Origin: CAKZLS01 sp963701445 | Lineage (GTDB): Bacteria > Pseudomonadota > Alphaproteobacteria > Rhodospirillales > Defluviicoccaceae | Reading direction: 5' to 3' | NCBI GenBank assembly: GCA_963701445.1 | Contig: CAVPAM010000010.1 | Coordinates: forward strand, 99,290 to 163,289 | DNA: 64,000 bases | Shown here: positions 45,119-52,998 of the stretch, in pieces | How the letters are laid out: each line of letters begins with the position of its first letter | How positions within the stretch are numbered: the stretch's first letter is position 1 | Translations under genes and position numbers: made by a program | The notes under the pieces: model-generated | Told to the model about the DNA's origin: nothing | Databases searched by the model: none | What the model saw: the letters and a program-made list of their open reading frames with translations, nothing else

Positions 45119-46045
45119 CTAAAATTTGACTTCGCCGGTCTCTTTGCCACGGAGGATCGTGACGGTGCTGGCTACACCCGAGGTCGGCATCCCCAAGGGA
45201 TCGCCCCGCATGTAGTAGATATCGATGTCGCGCGTGTAGCTGCCGCCGCTTTGCGGTTCCGTCTGGTCCCCGGCGTTCTGCGCGGTTTCATCGCTCTCGG
45301 CCGCCTGATCTCCGGGCTGTTCCCCTTTCACCAGGCTTCGGAGGCTGAGGGACAGGGAACCGATCGACATTGCGATGGCGATCTTCTCGGCCTGCTTGCT
45401 GGTAACCTCCACCGTCGCCGTCTTGGCCACCTGCGCCGCGCCGTCGACGCTTTCGACCTTCTGGTCGATGGCGAGGACGCGAACGCCGGTCAGCAGCGTT
45501 TCGCTGAAATATCGGGTTTCGCGCTGTCCTTCCTCGCCGGACTGACTGTCGACGGATGTCTTGAACGTCAGGATCACGTCTACCCAGTCGCCCGGAAAGA
45601 CAAACCCCGAGATGCCGGTAGTGGCATCCACCGGAACGGAAACAGCGCGCTTGCCCTCTTCGAGGACGGCGGCGAGGAACCCGCGATCGCCCGGATGGAT
45701 CACCCGGGATTCGGTAATGGGCTCGCCTGCCAGGAGATGCGTTCGAACGACCGCGCCGTCGAGGTTCTTCTCGGCGCCGCTGCCCTTGAGCACGTAGCCG
45801 TCCTTGATCCCGTCCTTCGGCCAGGACTGCCACTCCAGCAATTCCGGTTTCACGAACGAGCCGGTGGGAAGGGTCTCTTTCGCCACCAGGATCTGGTCGG
45901 CGGGAATCTGTTCCACCTGTTCTTGGCTGTTGGCCGTGGAACTCAGCATGTCTCTCTGGCTCGAGATCCAGCTTTGCGCGAAGTAGGCGGTAAATCCGGC
46001 CGCTCCCAGCGCGACGAAAATCAGGAGAATGGTCCGAAGGTTCAT
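45119..46045 (-). CDS. cpaB: Tad pilus assembly protein CpaB/RcpC
   Basis: A 308-aa protein with an N-terminal membrane anchor (RTILLIFVALGAAGFTAYFA), a SAF domain (QILVAKETLPTGSFVKPELL ... HLLAGEPITESRV) and the CpaB/RcpC domain (GFLAAVLEEGKRAVSVPVDA, VFPGDWVDVILTF). It contacts the secretin from the periplasm. A Gln/Glu-rich loop (SDETAQNAGDQTEPQSGG) precedes the C-terminal strand. 25 bp downstream of cpaA. Confidence 0.93.
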   Translation of the reverse strand: MNLRTILLIFVALGAAGFTAYFAQSWISSQRDMLSSTANSQEQVEQIPADQILVAKETLPTGSFVKPELLEWQSWPKDGIKDGYVLKGSGAEKNLDGAVVRTHLLAGEPITESRVIHPGDRGFLAAVLEEGKRAVSVPVDATTGISGFVFPGDWVDVILTFKTSVDSQSGEEGQRETRYFSETLLTGVRVLAIDQKVESVDGAAQVAKTATVEVTSKQAEKIAIAMSIGSLSLSLRSLVKGEQPGDQAAESDETAQNAGDQTEPQSGGSYTRDIDIYYMRGDPLGMPTSGVASTVTILRGKETGEVKF

Positions 46046-46070
46046 GATGCGGAGTCCCTCTCAAACACCG

Positions 46071-46577
46071 TCAGTGTCCCAGCAGCGCGGGAGCGAGGGT
46101 GATGTACGCGCCGGCCGCGATGGCGGTACCATACGGAATGGCCCGTCCAAGCAGGACGTCCCGAAGGTCCATGGCGCCGACGGAATCGAGCAGATTGGCC
46201 AGGGCGAACCGATGTCGGGTGACCATGAGCAGGGCGAGCGCTCCGCCGACGAGGGTTGTCACCAGAAGAAAGTCGACCACCAGGCTTGGACCGGCCCACA
46301 GCGCGGTGGCCGCCATCAACTTGACGTCGCCGCCGCCCATGACGCCGGCGCTGAAGGGAATGAGGCCGATGACGAAGACACCCGCCGCGACGGCCAACGC
46401 TCCCGCCCAGTTGACCGGTTCGGGGCTGGCGAGCACGTGGCAGGGGTAAAGCAATGCGATCAGGAGGCAGATCCGGTTCGGAATCCGCAATTCCGCGAGG
46501 TCCGTCACGACGGCGAGCCCCAGCAACCCGAGAAACAGGGTGATCGCAAAATGTTCCGTGGTCAAAAGGCCGTACAT
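46071..46577 (-). CDS. cpaA: Prepilin peptidase CpaA/TadV
   Basis: Type IV prepilin peptidase of the small type, 168 aa, with six membrane helices. The two catalytic aspartates are in VVTDLAELRIPN and in the GxGD motif GGGDVKLMAATALWAG. It processes Flp and the TadE/F pseudopilins. The ATG at 46577 starts MYGLLTTEHFAITLFLG; the open frame continues upstream but without homology. First gene of the tight core operon; a GC-rich hairpin separates it from flp. Confidence 0.92.
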   Translation of the reverse strand: MYGLLTTEHFAITLFLGLLGLAVVTDLAELRIPNRICLLIALLYPCHVLASPEPVNWAGALAVAAGVFVIGLIPFSAGVMGGGDVKLMAATALWAGPSLVVDFLLVTTLVGGALALLMVTRHRFALANLLDSVGAMDLRDVLLGRAIPYGTAIAAGAYITLAPALLGH

Positions 46578-46681
46578 CGGAGTTCGGGGTCCTCGTGACG
46601 CTCCGGACGATCCGGCGCGCCAATGTGCACAGTTCGGCTCGTGAACCTTGTTTTCGCGTTTCCTTCCCCCTCCGGGTCGGA

Positions 46682-46699
46682 GCGGCGCCTGGGCGCCGC
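46682..46699 (-). terminator. GC-rich hairpin between flp and cpaA
   Basis: GCGGCGCC / GGCGCCGC inverted repeat around TG, nested inside a weaker outer pairing (CGGGTC near 46674 with GACCCG near 46719). It lies 68 bp beyond the flp stop. It probably attenuates transcription or protects the flp mRNA 3' end, so that pilin is made in excess of the machinery. No T-tract, so partial termination is more likely than full. Confidence 0.5.
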
Positions 46700-46766
46700 C
46701 CACTCCTCGCGGAGCCTGACCCGAAGGGAGGACGGAGTGTCCTGGGAAGGAATGCTCGGGGGAGTA

Positions 46767-46937
46767 TTACGGAGCGAGCTCGCCCGAAATTCTGTCGAAC
46801 AAAGCGCTCAACGTGGTGCCGAGGGTCGTGAGGGCGAGAATCGCACCCACGGAAACCAGCGCGGCGATCAGGCCATACTCGATGGCCGTCGCGCCGGATT
46901 CGTCCTTGAGAACATTGATGGGGTTCGTGATCTTCAT
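46767..46937 (-). CDS. flp: Flp-type major pilin
   Basis: A 56-aa class IVb prepilin, MKITNPINVLKDESGATAIE. Processing is expected after Gly15 (ESG/ATAIEYG), with the conserved Glu-Tyr pair and the hydrophobic helix YGLIAALVSVGAILALTTLG. Length and pattern are standard for Flp of alphaproteobacteria. GGAGGATGTT precedes the ATG. A 430-bp AT-rich promoter region lies upstream and a hairpin downstream, suggesting strong, separately controlled expression. Confidence 0.95.
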   Translation of the reverse strand: MKITNPINVLKDESGATAIEYGLIAALVSVGAILALTTLGTTLSALFDRISGELAP

Positions 46938-47373
46938 AACATCCTCCACTTCATGGTCGGTAGATATAGAACTAGAATGCACTTCGAAATACTATGGATT
47001 ATGCCAATAATAGTCAAAAGTTTTATTTACGTGTAATTTATCTGTACTATGAATAAAAAGTAGATCAAATGTCATGATCGTTTTGTATCATTTATTCGTT
47101 AATTTTCTCTGTATGCGGGCAAGGTCTGGACGATATTTCGAGGAACTTCGGAGTGGAGGTTTTGCCGGGCGTTCGCCGCTATTCGCGGGCCGGGGTGGGG
47201 GAGGCCGCGCGAGCGCTGGATCGTGGCCCGGATGGCGGTTCGCGGCCCGATCCGATCGATCTCTCGTGCCTTAATTTATCGCTCCAGGGGGCGCCCGTGG
47301 TCGACCGCCGTTCAATACTGGGCGGGGGGGCGCGGGGAGCGGGGTGACTGGCCTCCCCGGGGAGGCGTCGCCG
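46938..47373 (-). promoter_or_regulatory. flp promoter region, AT-rich
   Basis: A 436-bp non-coding stretch. Positions 46960-47110 are AT-rich; TTACGTGTAATT at 47027-47038 repeats a 12-mer found upstream of tadG (37398-37409). The left half near the 121-aa gene is GC-rich (47150-47340) with only shadow frames. No definite -35/-10 pair was identified. Confidence 0.5.
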
Positions 47374-47739
47374 TTAGCGGGCGGTCAGGCAGGTTGTGAC
47401 GGCGTTCACGACGTCGGGGCTGGCTCCGTCGATGGGGATGACGGCCCATGACACGGCGGATCCGGAATCGGAGGAACCGCGCAGGACGTTCGGACCGATG
47501 ACCGGAGCGAGAAAGCCCATCTTGCCGTTCTTGTCCACGACGATCCTGCCCTGCGCGCAGTTCAGCGAACCCGAGGTGATGGAGAGGGCGGTCAACGGGG
47601 CGGAGGAGCCGACCGCGACATCGACGTTCGCCGGGCTCGGTTCCGTTGGCTGCGCATGAGCGGTGGCCGCCGTCAGGCTGATTGCCGCGATGGATCCGGC
47701 GACCAGCGCGCGGAGTTGTCCCGGGTTGTGGTTCCCCAT
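47374..47739 (-). CDS. Exported hypothetical protein in the Tad locus, 121 aa
   Basis: Signal peptide LRALVAGSIAAISLTAATAHA with an AHA/Q cleavage site. The mature 95 residues are Ser/Val/Ala-rich with two cysteines (GSLNCAQGRIVVDKNGKMGF, AVTTCLTAR), probably a single disulfide-bonded beta domain. It lies between the TadD-like lipoprotein gene and flp, all on the - strand, with an AT-rich gap on each side, so it may be a pilus-associated exported factor. I know no family for it. Confidence 0.6.
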   Translation of the reverse strand: MGNHNPGQLRALVAGSIAAISLTAATAHAQPTEPSPANVDVAVGSSAPLTALSITSGSLNCAQGRIVVDKNGKMGFLAPVIGPNVLRGSSDSGSAVSWAVIPIDGASPDVVNAVTTCLTAR

Positions 47740-47921
47740 CTTCGTATCCTTCCCTTCCCGCGTGCCCTTGGCCCGATTGCTTCGGGCCGGGTCGATTATG
47801 GCTGGTGTCCTGGCGGCATCCCAGCTTTCGGCGAGTATAGGGAATTATATCTTTAATTGCATCTATATTAATGTACGCAATCGGGGGTAACGAAGAGAGG
47901 TGGCCGCGCGGGGATATGGCT

Positions 47922-48800
47922 TCAGGAGGGGCCGCCGGAAGTGGCGAGGTCCATGGAAATGTCGTCGAAGCCTTTATTGACTCCGAAGACAGCGGCGGCG
48001 AGATCCCGGCCCGACAATCCCCGCAGCATGCCGTAGTACACAAGGTTGTTCTGCACCTGCCATTCCTTGAGGTCCGCGCGGGCGACGGCCGCCGCCTGGT
48101 CGTCGGCGCCGGCCAGTGCGTAGACCAGGGCAAGGTTGCGTCGGGCTCGCGATCCCACCATCGGGTCGCCGGCCAGTTCGCTTAGCATGGTCGCCGCTTT
48201 CTCGTGCTCGCCGCCGAGGGCGATGGAAAGGGCCAGGTTGTTGCGCATGGCGAGGTCGTCGGGGGCTTTCTTCAGGCCGTCGATATACCGTTTCTGTGCT
48301 TCTCGGTGATTGCCGGCGAGGTCGAGCGCGACGCCAAGACCGTTGAGCGCGCGGGCGTTTCCGGGCTCCTGGCCGATGACGGTATTGAATTGCTCCGCCG
48401 CCTGGTCGGGCCTGTTCAGCGCGATCAGGACCTTGCCGTAACCGAACCGGGCCCGCTGATTGCCGGGAGCAAGGGAGACGGCGGACTGGTAGGCTTTCGC
48501 GGCGCCGTTGTCGTCTCCCATGGCGGCCGCGGTCTCGGCGTAGGCAATCAACGGCGCCGGGCTCTTCGGCTCCAGCACATGCGCGCGATGGTACAGCGTG
48601 GCGGCGGAGGCCAGGTCGCCGCCGGCGCGCGTGGTTTCCGCGATGCGCATGATCTGCGCCACGCGGCTTTGGTGATCGTCCTCGGCCATCTCCTCGGGTG
48701 TCTGCACGGTTCCCGCGCACCCGGCGAGGACCGGCAGGGCCAGGGCCATGGCGGTGAAAAAGCCCAGGAAGCGATGGGAACGACAGGTATTTACGGACAT
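47922..48800 (-). CDS. tadD: TadD-like TPR lipoprotein
   Basis: A 292-aa outer-membrane lipoprotein with signal FFTAMALALPVLAGC (lipobox LAGC) and about five TPR units, for example LASAATLYHRAHVLEPKSPA, GAAKAYQSAVSLAPGNQRAR and EAQKRYIDGLKKAPDDLAMR. TadD of this type helps assemble the secretin in the outer membrane. It is the outermost - strand gene of the Tad island. The ATG at 48800 directly precedes the signal; an upstream in-frame start at 48926 would not give one. Confidence 0.85.
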   Translation of the reverse strand: MSVNTCRSHRFLGFFTAMALALPVLAGCAGTVQTPEEMAEDDHQSRVAQIMRIAETTRAGGDLASAATLYHRAHVLEPKSPAPLIAYAETAAAMGDDNGAAKAYQSAVSLAPGNQRARFGYGKVLIALNRPDQAAEQFNTVIGQEPGNARALNGLGVALDLAGNHREAQKRYIDGLKKAPDDLAMRNNLALSIALGGEHEKAATMLSELAGDPMVGSRARRNLALVYALAGADDQAAAVARADLKEWQVQNNLVYYGMLRGLSGRDLAAAVFGVNKGFDDISMDLATSGGPS

Positions 48801-48983
48801 CAACGGTGGCCCCCCACAGGCGGGTTGAAGACGAGGTGTCCGCTGCCCAACGATGGTGTGGCAATCAGAGCGCGAGCACCTAAAAAGAAAACCTGAAAAA
48901 AAGTAGCATAACATTGATGCTTGCAATTTTAGCGAGCTTTGTGCAAAGTGTACAGCTTAAAATAGATACGGGGGTTACCGAAC

Positions 48984-49469
48984 GTGAAAAAAGAGTATCT
49001 GGAACTGACTCGTCTGATCGAACGCCTGCACCGGCGTTTCCTGGATCTCCTGCGTTCCGAGCTCAATGGGCTCGGGATCAGGGACCTCAACAGTGTGCAG
49101 GCCTTGCTGCTCGCCAATATCGGCGAGGAGGAAATCGCCGTGCGCGACCTGGTGGAGCGCGGCTACTACCAGGGCTCCAACGTTTCCTACAACATCAAGA
49201 AGTTGGCGGAGATGGGCTACCTGGAACACGAACGGTCCGCTCACGATCGCCGATCGGTCAGCATTCGCCTGACCGGCAAGGCGCTCGACGTGGTGCACAA
49301 AATCCGGGTGCTGGAAGAGCAGATCGCCGGCCAGCTCGACAATCATGATCTGGGCGGCCCGGAAATCGACACCGTATGCCAGTCCCTGCGGCGGGTGGAA
49401 CGGACCTGGACCGACTATCTGCATTACGGCCGGCAAGGCCGCCGGATGCCCGCGGTCGCCGCGGAATAG
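48984..49469 (+). CDS. MarR-family regulator, LdtR/PetP-like
   Basis: A 161-aa winged-helix protein. EYLELTRLIERLHRRFLDLL and GIRDLNSVQALLLANIGEEE, then the recognition helix region YYQGSNVSYNIKKLAEMGYL and the wing HERSAHDRRSVSIRLT, match the MarR subgroup typified by LdtR in Rhizobiales and PetP in Rhodobacter, as I recall. Those regulators affect stress tolerance and cell-wall genes. Divergent from tadD across 183 bp, so it may influence the Tad locus. Confidence 0.85.
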   Translation: MKKEYLELTRLIERLHRRFLDLLRSELNGLGIRDLNSVQALLLANIGEEEIAVRDLVERGYYQGSNVSYNIKKLAEMGYLEHERSAHDRRSVSIRLTGKALDVVHKIRVLEEQIAGQLDNHDLGGPEIDTVCQSLRRVERTWTDYLHYGRQGRRMPAVAAE

Positions 49470-49486
49470 GCTGATTGCTTCGCTGC

Positions 49487-50167
49487 TTACGTTTCGGCGA
49501 GCAGCGGAATCAGGGTCAGCGCCGACTTGATCGACGGGGCGGCGCGGACGCGGAAGCGGCCCGGCTCGGCGAGGGCGAGGGCGGCCTCCCGCTCGTCCGG
49601 GTGGGGGCCGGCGCCCGATGCCGCGTACAGGGCACCTTCGATGCCAGCGTTGCGGCCGGCGGCGATGTCGCGCGCCCGGTCGCCGACGATCCACGAGCGC
49701 GCCAGGTCCAGCATCATCAGATCGGCGGCCCGCAGGAGCATGCCGGGATTGGGCTTGCGCGCCGGATGGTCGGCATGGCGGTAGGGGGCCCCGGCGGCCG
49801 GATGGTGGGGACAGGCGACGACCGCGTCGACGAACGCGCCCTCCCGGGCCAGTTTGTCGCGGATCCTGTCCTGGACGGCGATGAAGTCCCGCCAGCCGAA
49901 CACCCGCCGGCCCACGCCCGACTGGTTGGTGACCACCACCACGGGCACGGCGCGGCGGTTGGCGGCGGCGATGACCTCGGCGGCGCCCGGCAGCAGCCGC
50001 ACATGTTCGGGCCGGCCGAGGTCGATGGTATCCTCGACGATCACCCCGTCGCGATCGAGAAACAGCGCGGGACGCCGGGACCCGCCGAGCGGGGCGCGCG
50101 CGACCTGAACCCAGACGCCGTCCTCGTCGATGCGGGCGCCCTCGGGCAGCGCGAGGTCCTGGGTCAT
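49487..50167 (-). CDS. HAD-IIIA phosphatase, GmhB/histidinol-phosphatase-like
   Basis: A 226-aa HAD phosphatase. Motif I is LFLDRDGVIVEDTIDLGRPE, motif II VVVTNQSGVGRRVFGW, then CPHHPAAGAPYRH and motif III ARKPNPGMLLRA, motif IV WIVGDRARDIAAG. This is the order of D,D-heptose 1,7-bisphosphate phosphatase (GmhB). The zinc loop normally ends in a Cys-x-Cys before RKP; here that place reads ADHPARKP, so the second Cys pair is absent and zinc binding is doubtful. An extra 30-residue N-terminus is present. Heptose phosphate or another sugar phosphate is the likely substrate. Confidence 0.8.
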   Translation of the reverse strand: MTQDLALPEGARIDEDGVWVQVARAPLGGSRRPALFLDRDGVIVEDTIDLGRPEHVRLLPGAAEVIAAANRRAVPVVVVTNQSGVGRRVFGWRDFIAVQDRIRDKLAREGAFVDAVVACPHHPAAGAPYRHADHPARKPNPGMLLRAADLMMLDLARSWIVGDRARDIAAGRNAGIEGALYAASGAGPHPDEREAALALAEPGRFRVRAAPSIKSALTLIPLLAET

Positions 50168-50198
50168 GGGCACTTGTCCGGGGGGCCGCTCGCCGTCC

Positions 50199-50981
50199 CT
50201 ATTCCTGGTACTTGCGGAAGTCCGGCTTGCGCTTTTCCTTGAAGGCGCTGACGCCCTCCTTGGACTCGGCGGTGTTGTAGAACATGCTGACGGTGTGCAG
50301 CCCCATGCCGGAAATGCCGGCGATGCTGGCGGTATCGGCGTTGAACGACCGTTTGGCGATGGCCAGCGCCGTCGGGCTCTTTTCGAGGATCTCCTCGCAC
50401 CACTGGCGGACCTCGGCGTCGAGCTGGTCATCGGGGACGACGGTGTTGCAGAGACCCATGGCCAGGGCCTCGCGCGCCGTATACCGGCGGCATAGGTACC
50501 AGACCTCGCGGGCCTTCTTCTCGCCGATGCAGCGCGCCATGTAGGCGGTCCCGAACCCGGGATCCACGGAACCCATCTTGGGACCGACCTGGCCGAAGAC
50601 GGCGCTTTCGCCGGCGATGGTCAGGTCGCACAGCAACGCAAGCACGTGGCCGCCGCCGATGGCGTAGCCCTGGACGCGGGCGATCACCGGCTTGGGAACG
50701 TCGCGGATGACCGACTGCATCTCCTCCAGCGGCAGGCCGATGATGCCGCGGCCGTCGTAGGCTCCCTCGTGGGCCGACTGGTCGCCGCCGGTGCAGAAGG
50801 CCTTGTCGCCGGCGCCGCCGAACACGATGACGCCGACGTTCTTGTCCCAACCGGCGCGATTGAAGGCGTGGATGATTTCCTCGCAGGTCTGTCCCCGGAA
50901 GGCATTGTAGACCTTGGGCCGGTTGATCGTGATCGTCGCGATCCCGTCGGTCACATCGAAAAGGATGTCCTCGTAGGTCAT
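50199..50981 (-). CDS. badI: Enoyl-CoA-hydratase family protein, BadI-like ring-cleaving hydrolase
   Basis: A 260-aa crotonase-fold enzyme. KVYNAFRGQTCEEIIHAFNR, CTGGDQSAHEGAYDGRG, GQVGPKMGSVDPGFGTAYMA, GEKKAREVWYLCRRYTAREA and SPTALAIAKRSFNADTASIA track 2-ketocyclohexanecarboxyl-CoA hydrolase (BadI) of Rhodopseudomonas closely, as I recall that sequence. BadI opens the alicyclic ring in anaerobic benzoate breakdown. MenB (naphthoyl-CoA synthase) is the main alternative. No other bad genes are adjacent; 17 bp beyond its stop lies the region of the HAD gene on the same strand. Confidence 0.8.
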   Translation of the reverse strand: MTYEDILFDVTDGIATITINRPKVYNAFRGQTCEEIIHAFNRAGWDKNVGVIVFGGAGDKAFCTGGDQSAHEGAYDGRGIIGLPLEEMQSVIRDVPKPVIARVQGYAIGGGHVLALLCDLTIAGESAVFGQVGPKMGSVDPGFGTAYMARCIGEKKAREVWYLCRRYTAREALAMGLCNTVVPDDQLDAEVRQWCEEILEKSPTALAIAKRSFNADTASIAGISGMGLHTVSMFYNTAESKEGVSAFKEKRKPDFRKYQE

Positions 50982-51079
50982 CGTCGTCTGTCCCTCGAAT
51001 TTTGTTTTTCAATCAATCGGCCGGTGCCGGCGGCGGGATGATACGAAGCTCCCGGTGGCGGGTCAAACGCCGCAGCGGA

Positions 51080-51412
51080 TCAGGGCGCGTTCCCGGCGTT
51101 TTCCGAGAGTTGCAGGCCGACGACCCCGAAAACGATGATGCCCAGGAACATCAGCTTGGACAGGGTCGCGGGTTCGCGGAACCAGAGAATGCCGATGGCC
51201 GCGATCAGCGCCGTCCCGACGCCCGACCACACGGCGTAGGCGACGCTGATGGGCATGACCTTCACCGCCAGGGCGAGGAAGACGAAACTGACGGCGTAGG
51301 CGGGAAAGATCAGCAACGACGGCGTCAACTCGGCGAACCCCCGCGACATCTTCAGGGCGGTGGTTCCGCCGACCTCGAACGCGATCGCCAGCAACAGGTA
51401 GAGCCAAGCCAT
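51080..51412 (-). CDS. Small multidrug resistance (SMR) family transporter
   Basis: A 110-aa four-helix membrane protein. The first helix carries the essential Glu (YLLLAIAFEVGGTTALKMS), followed by LLIFPAYAVSFVFLALAV, ISVAYAVWSGVGTALIAAIG and KLMFLGIIVFGVVGLQLSE. Members exchange protons for guanidinium or quaternary cations; EmrE or Gdx (SugE) type cannot be settled, though VAYAVWSGVGT resembles EmrE/QacE. The ATG at 51412 follows AAAGGAAAACAAGAA. Confidence 0.9.
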   Translation of the reverse strand: MAWLYLLLAIAFEVGGTTALKMSRGFAELTPSLLIFPAYAVSFVFLALAVKVMPISVAYAVWSGVGTALIAAIGILWFREPATLSKLMFLGIIVFGVVGLQLSENAGNAP

Positions 51413-51693
51413 TTCTTGTTTTCCTTTATCCAACGACGGGCCGAGGAATAGCCGGGAAGGCGGACGGACCGCGAGCGGAAATCGCCCTTGCGGATACGCG
51501 CCGGCAAATGGCGGGCGGATGTGCGGCTTAACCGGTTGAAAGCGGTCCGAACCGCAAGCTATAGATGGCCCTCGGGGATCGGATCTCGCCGCCGCTCCGG
51601 GGATGGACCGCGCGCGAGGCCGGGGACCGTTTGCGCCAATCGCCGGAAAACCGGCGGTTCGCGGGGCGATGCTAGGGAAAGAGGACTATCCAG
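51413..51693. other. Divergent promoter region, SMR gene and liv operon
   Basis: A 281-bp gap, GC-rich, between the SMR gene start and livK. It must contain the livK promoter. AGAGGA is present before the livK ATG. No operator or riboswitch-like structure was recognised. Confidence 0.35.
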
Positions 51694-52893
51694 ATGATCG
51701 ACCGCAGGTCGTTTCTTGCCATCGCCGCCGTGGCGCTGATGTTCGCGGGCTCCGCCGGCGCCGCCGAGCCCATCAAGATCGGCGAGCTCAACAGCTACAC
51801 GCGGCTTCCCGCTTTCACGTTTCCGTACCGCGACGGCTGGCAAATGGCGCTGGACGAGATCAACGCGGCCGGCGGGGTGCTCGGCCGGCCCCTGGAGGTG
51901 ATCTCCAAGGACGACGGCGGCAAGCCGGGGGACGCGGTCACGGTCGCCGGCGAGCTGATCGCGCGGGACGGCGTGGTCCTCGTGTTCGGGACGCTGCTCT
52001 CCAACGTCGGCCTGGCGGTGTCGGACGTGGCCAAGCAGAGGAAGATCCCGTTCATCGCCGCCGAGCCGCTTTCGGACGCCATCGCCTGGGAACAGGGCAA
52101 CCGCTACACCTTCCGCCTCCGCCCGGGGACCTACGTGCAGGCGGCGATGCTGGCGGAGGAGGCGGCCAAGCTGCCGGCCAAGCGCTGGGCGACGGTGGCC
52201 CCCAACTACGAGTACGGCCAGTCGGCGGTGAAGGCGTTCAAGGAACTGCTCTCGGCCAAGCGCCCCGATGTCGAGTGGGTCGGCGAGCAATGGCCGGCGC
52301 TGTTCAAGATCGACGCCGGCGCCACGGTTCAGGCGCTGGCCCAGACCGAGCCCGACGCCATCTTCAATGTCACCTTCGGCTCCGACCTTGCCTCGTTCGT
52401 CCGCGAGGGAACCACCCGCGGCCTGTTCGAGGACCGTACCGTCGTCGGCATGCTGGGCGGCGAGCCGGACTGGATCGACCCCCTCAAGGACGAGGCGCCC
52501 CGGGGCTGGATCGTCACCGGCTACCCCTGGTACGACCTGGAAACGCCGGAGCACGTGAAATTCCGCGAGGCCTACATGGCGCGGTTCGACGACTATCCGA
52601 GGCTCGGGTCCGTGGTCGGCTACGCGGCCCTGTGGACGGTGGCCGACGCCATCGCCAAGGCCGGGTCCACGGAACCGGAGGCGCTGGTGGACGCCCTGCG
52701 GGGGCTCGCGGTGGACACGCCGCTTGGACCCATCGTCTACCGCGAGGCCGACCAGCAGAGCACCATGGGCACCTTCGTCGGGCGGCTGACGGTCAAGGAC
52801 GGGATGCCGCGCATGGTCGACTGGCGGTTCGGCGCCGGCGCCGACTATCTTCCGAGCGAGGAGGAGGCGGCGAAACTGCGCCCGGCGGAGTGA
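51694..52893 (+). CDS. livK: Periplasmic binding protein of a Liv-type ABC transporter
   Basis: A 399-aa type I periplasmic binding protein. Signal MIDRRSFLAIAAVALMFAGS with a twin Arg (DRRSFLA), possibly Tat-exported. The mature protein opens EPIKIGELNSYTRLPAFTFP and has GWQMALDEINAAGGVLGRPL and KDDGGKPGDAVTVAGELIA, all standard for LivK/AmiC-like receptors. First gene of the complete operon with livHM, livG and livF. Ligand could be a branched-chain amino acid, an amide or another small organic anion. Confidence 0.9.
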   Translation: MIDRRSFLAIAAVALMFAGSAGAAEPIKIGELNSYTRLPAFTFPYRDGWQMALDEINAAGGVLGRPLEVISKDDGGKPGDAVTVAGELIARDGVVLVFGTLLSNVGLAVSDVAKQRKIPFIAAEPLSDAIAWEQGNRYTFRLRPGTYVQAAMLAEEAAKLPAKRWATVAPNYEYGQSAVKAFKELLSAKRPDVEWVGEQWPALFKIDAGATVQALAQTEPDAIFNVTFGSDLASFVREGTTRGLFEDRTVVGMLGGEPDWIDPLKDEAPRGWIVTGYPWYDLETPEHVKFREAYMARFDDYPRLGSVVGYAALWTVADAIAKAGSTEPEALVDALRGLAVDTPLGPIVYREADQQSTMGTFVGRLTVKDGMPRMVDWRFGAGADYLPSEEEAAKLRPAE

Positions 52894-52998
52894 TCCCGGG
52901 TCGGGCGAACCCGGTTCCGGCGGAGACGGTGCCGCGCCCATGCTTAGCCGGTACCGCGACGATAACGCGTCCTCGATGACACAGGTGGTCGGTTCCCC

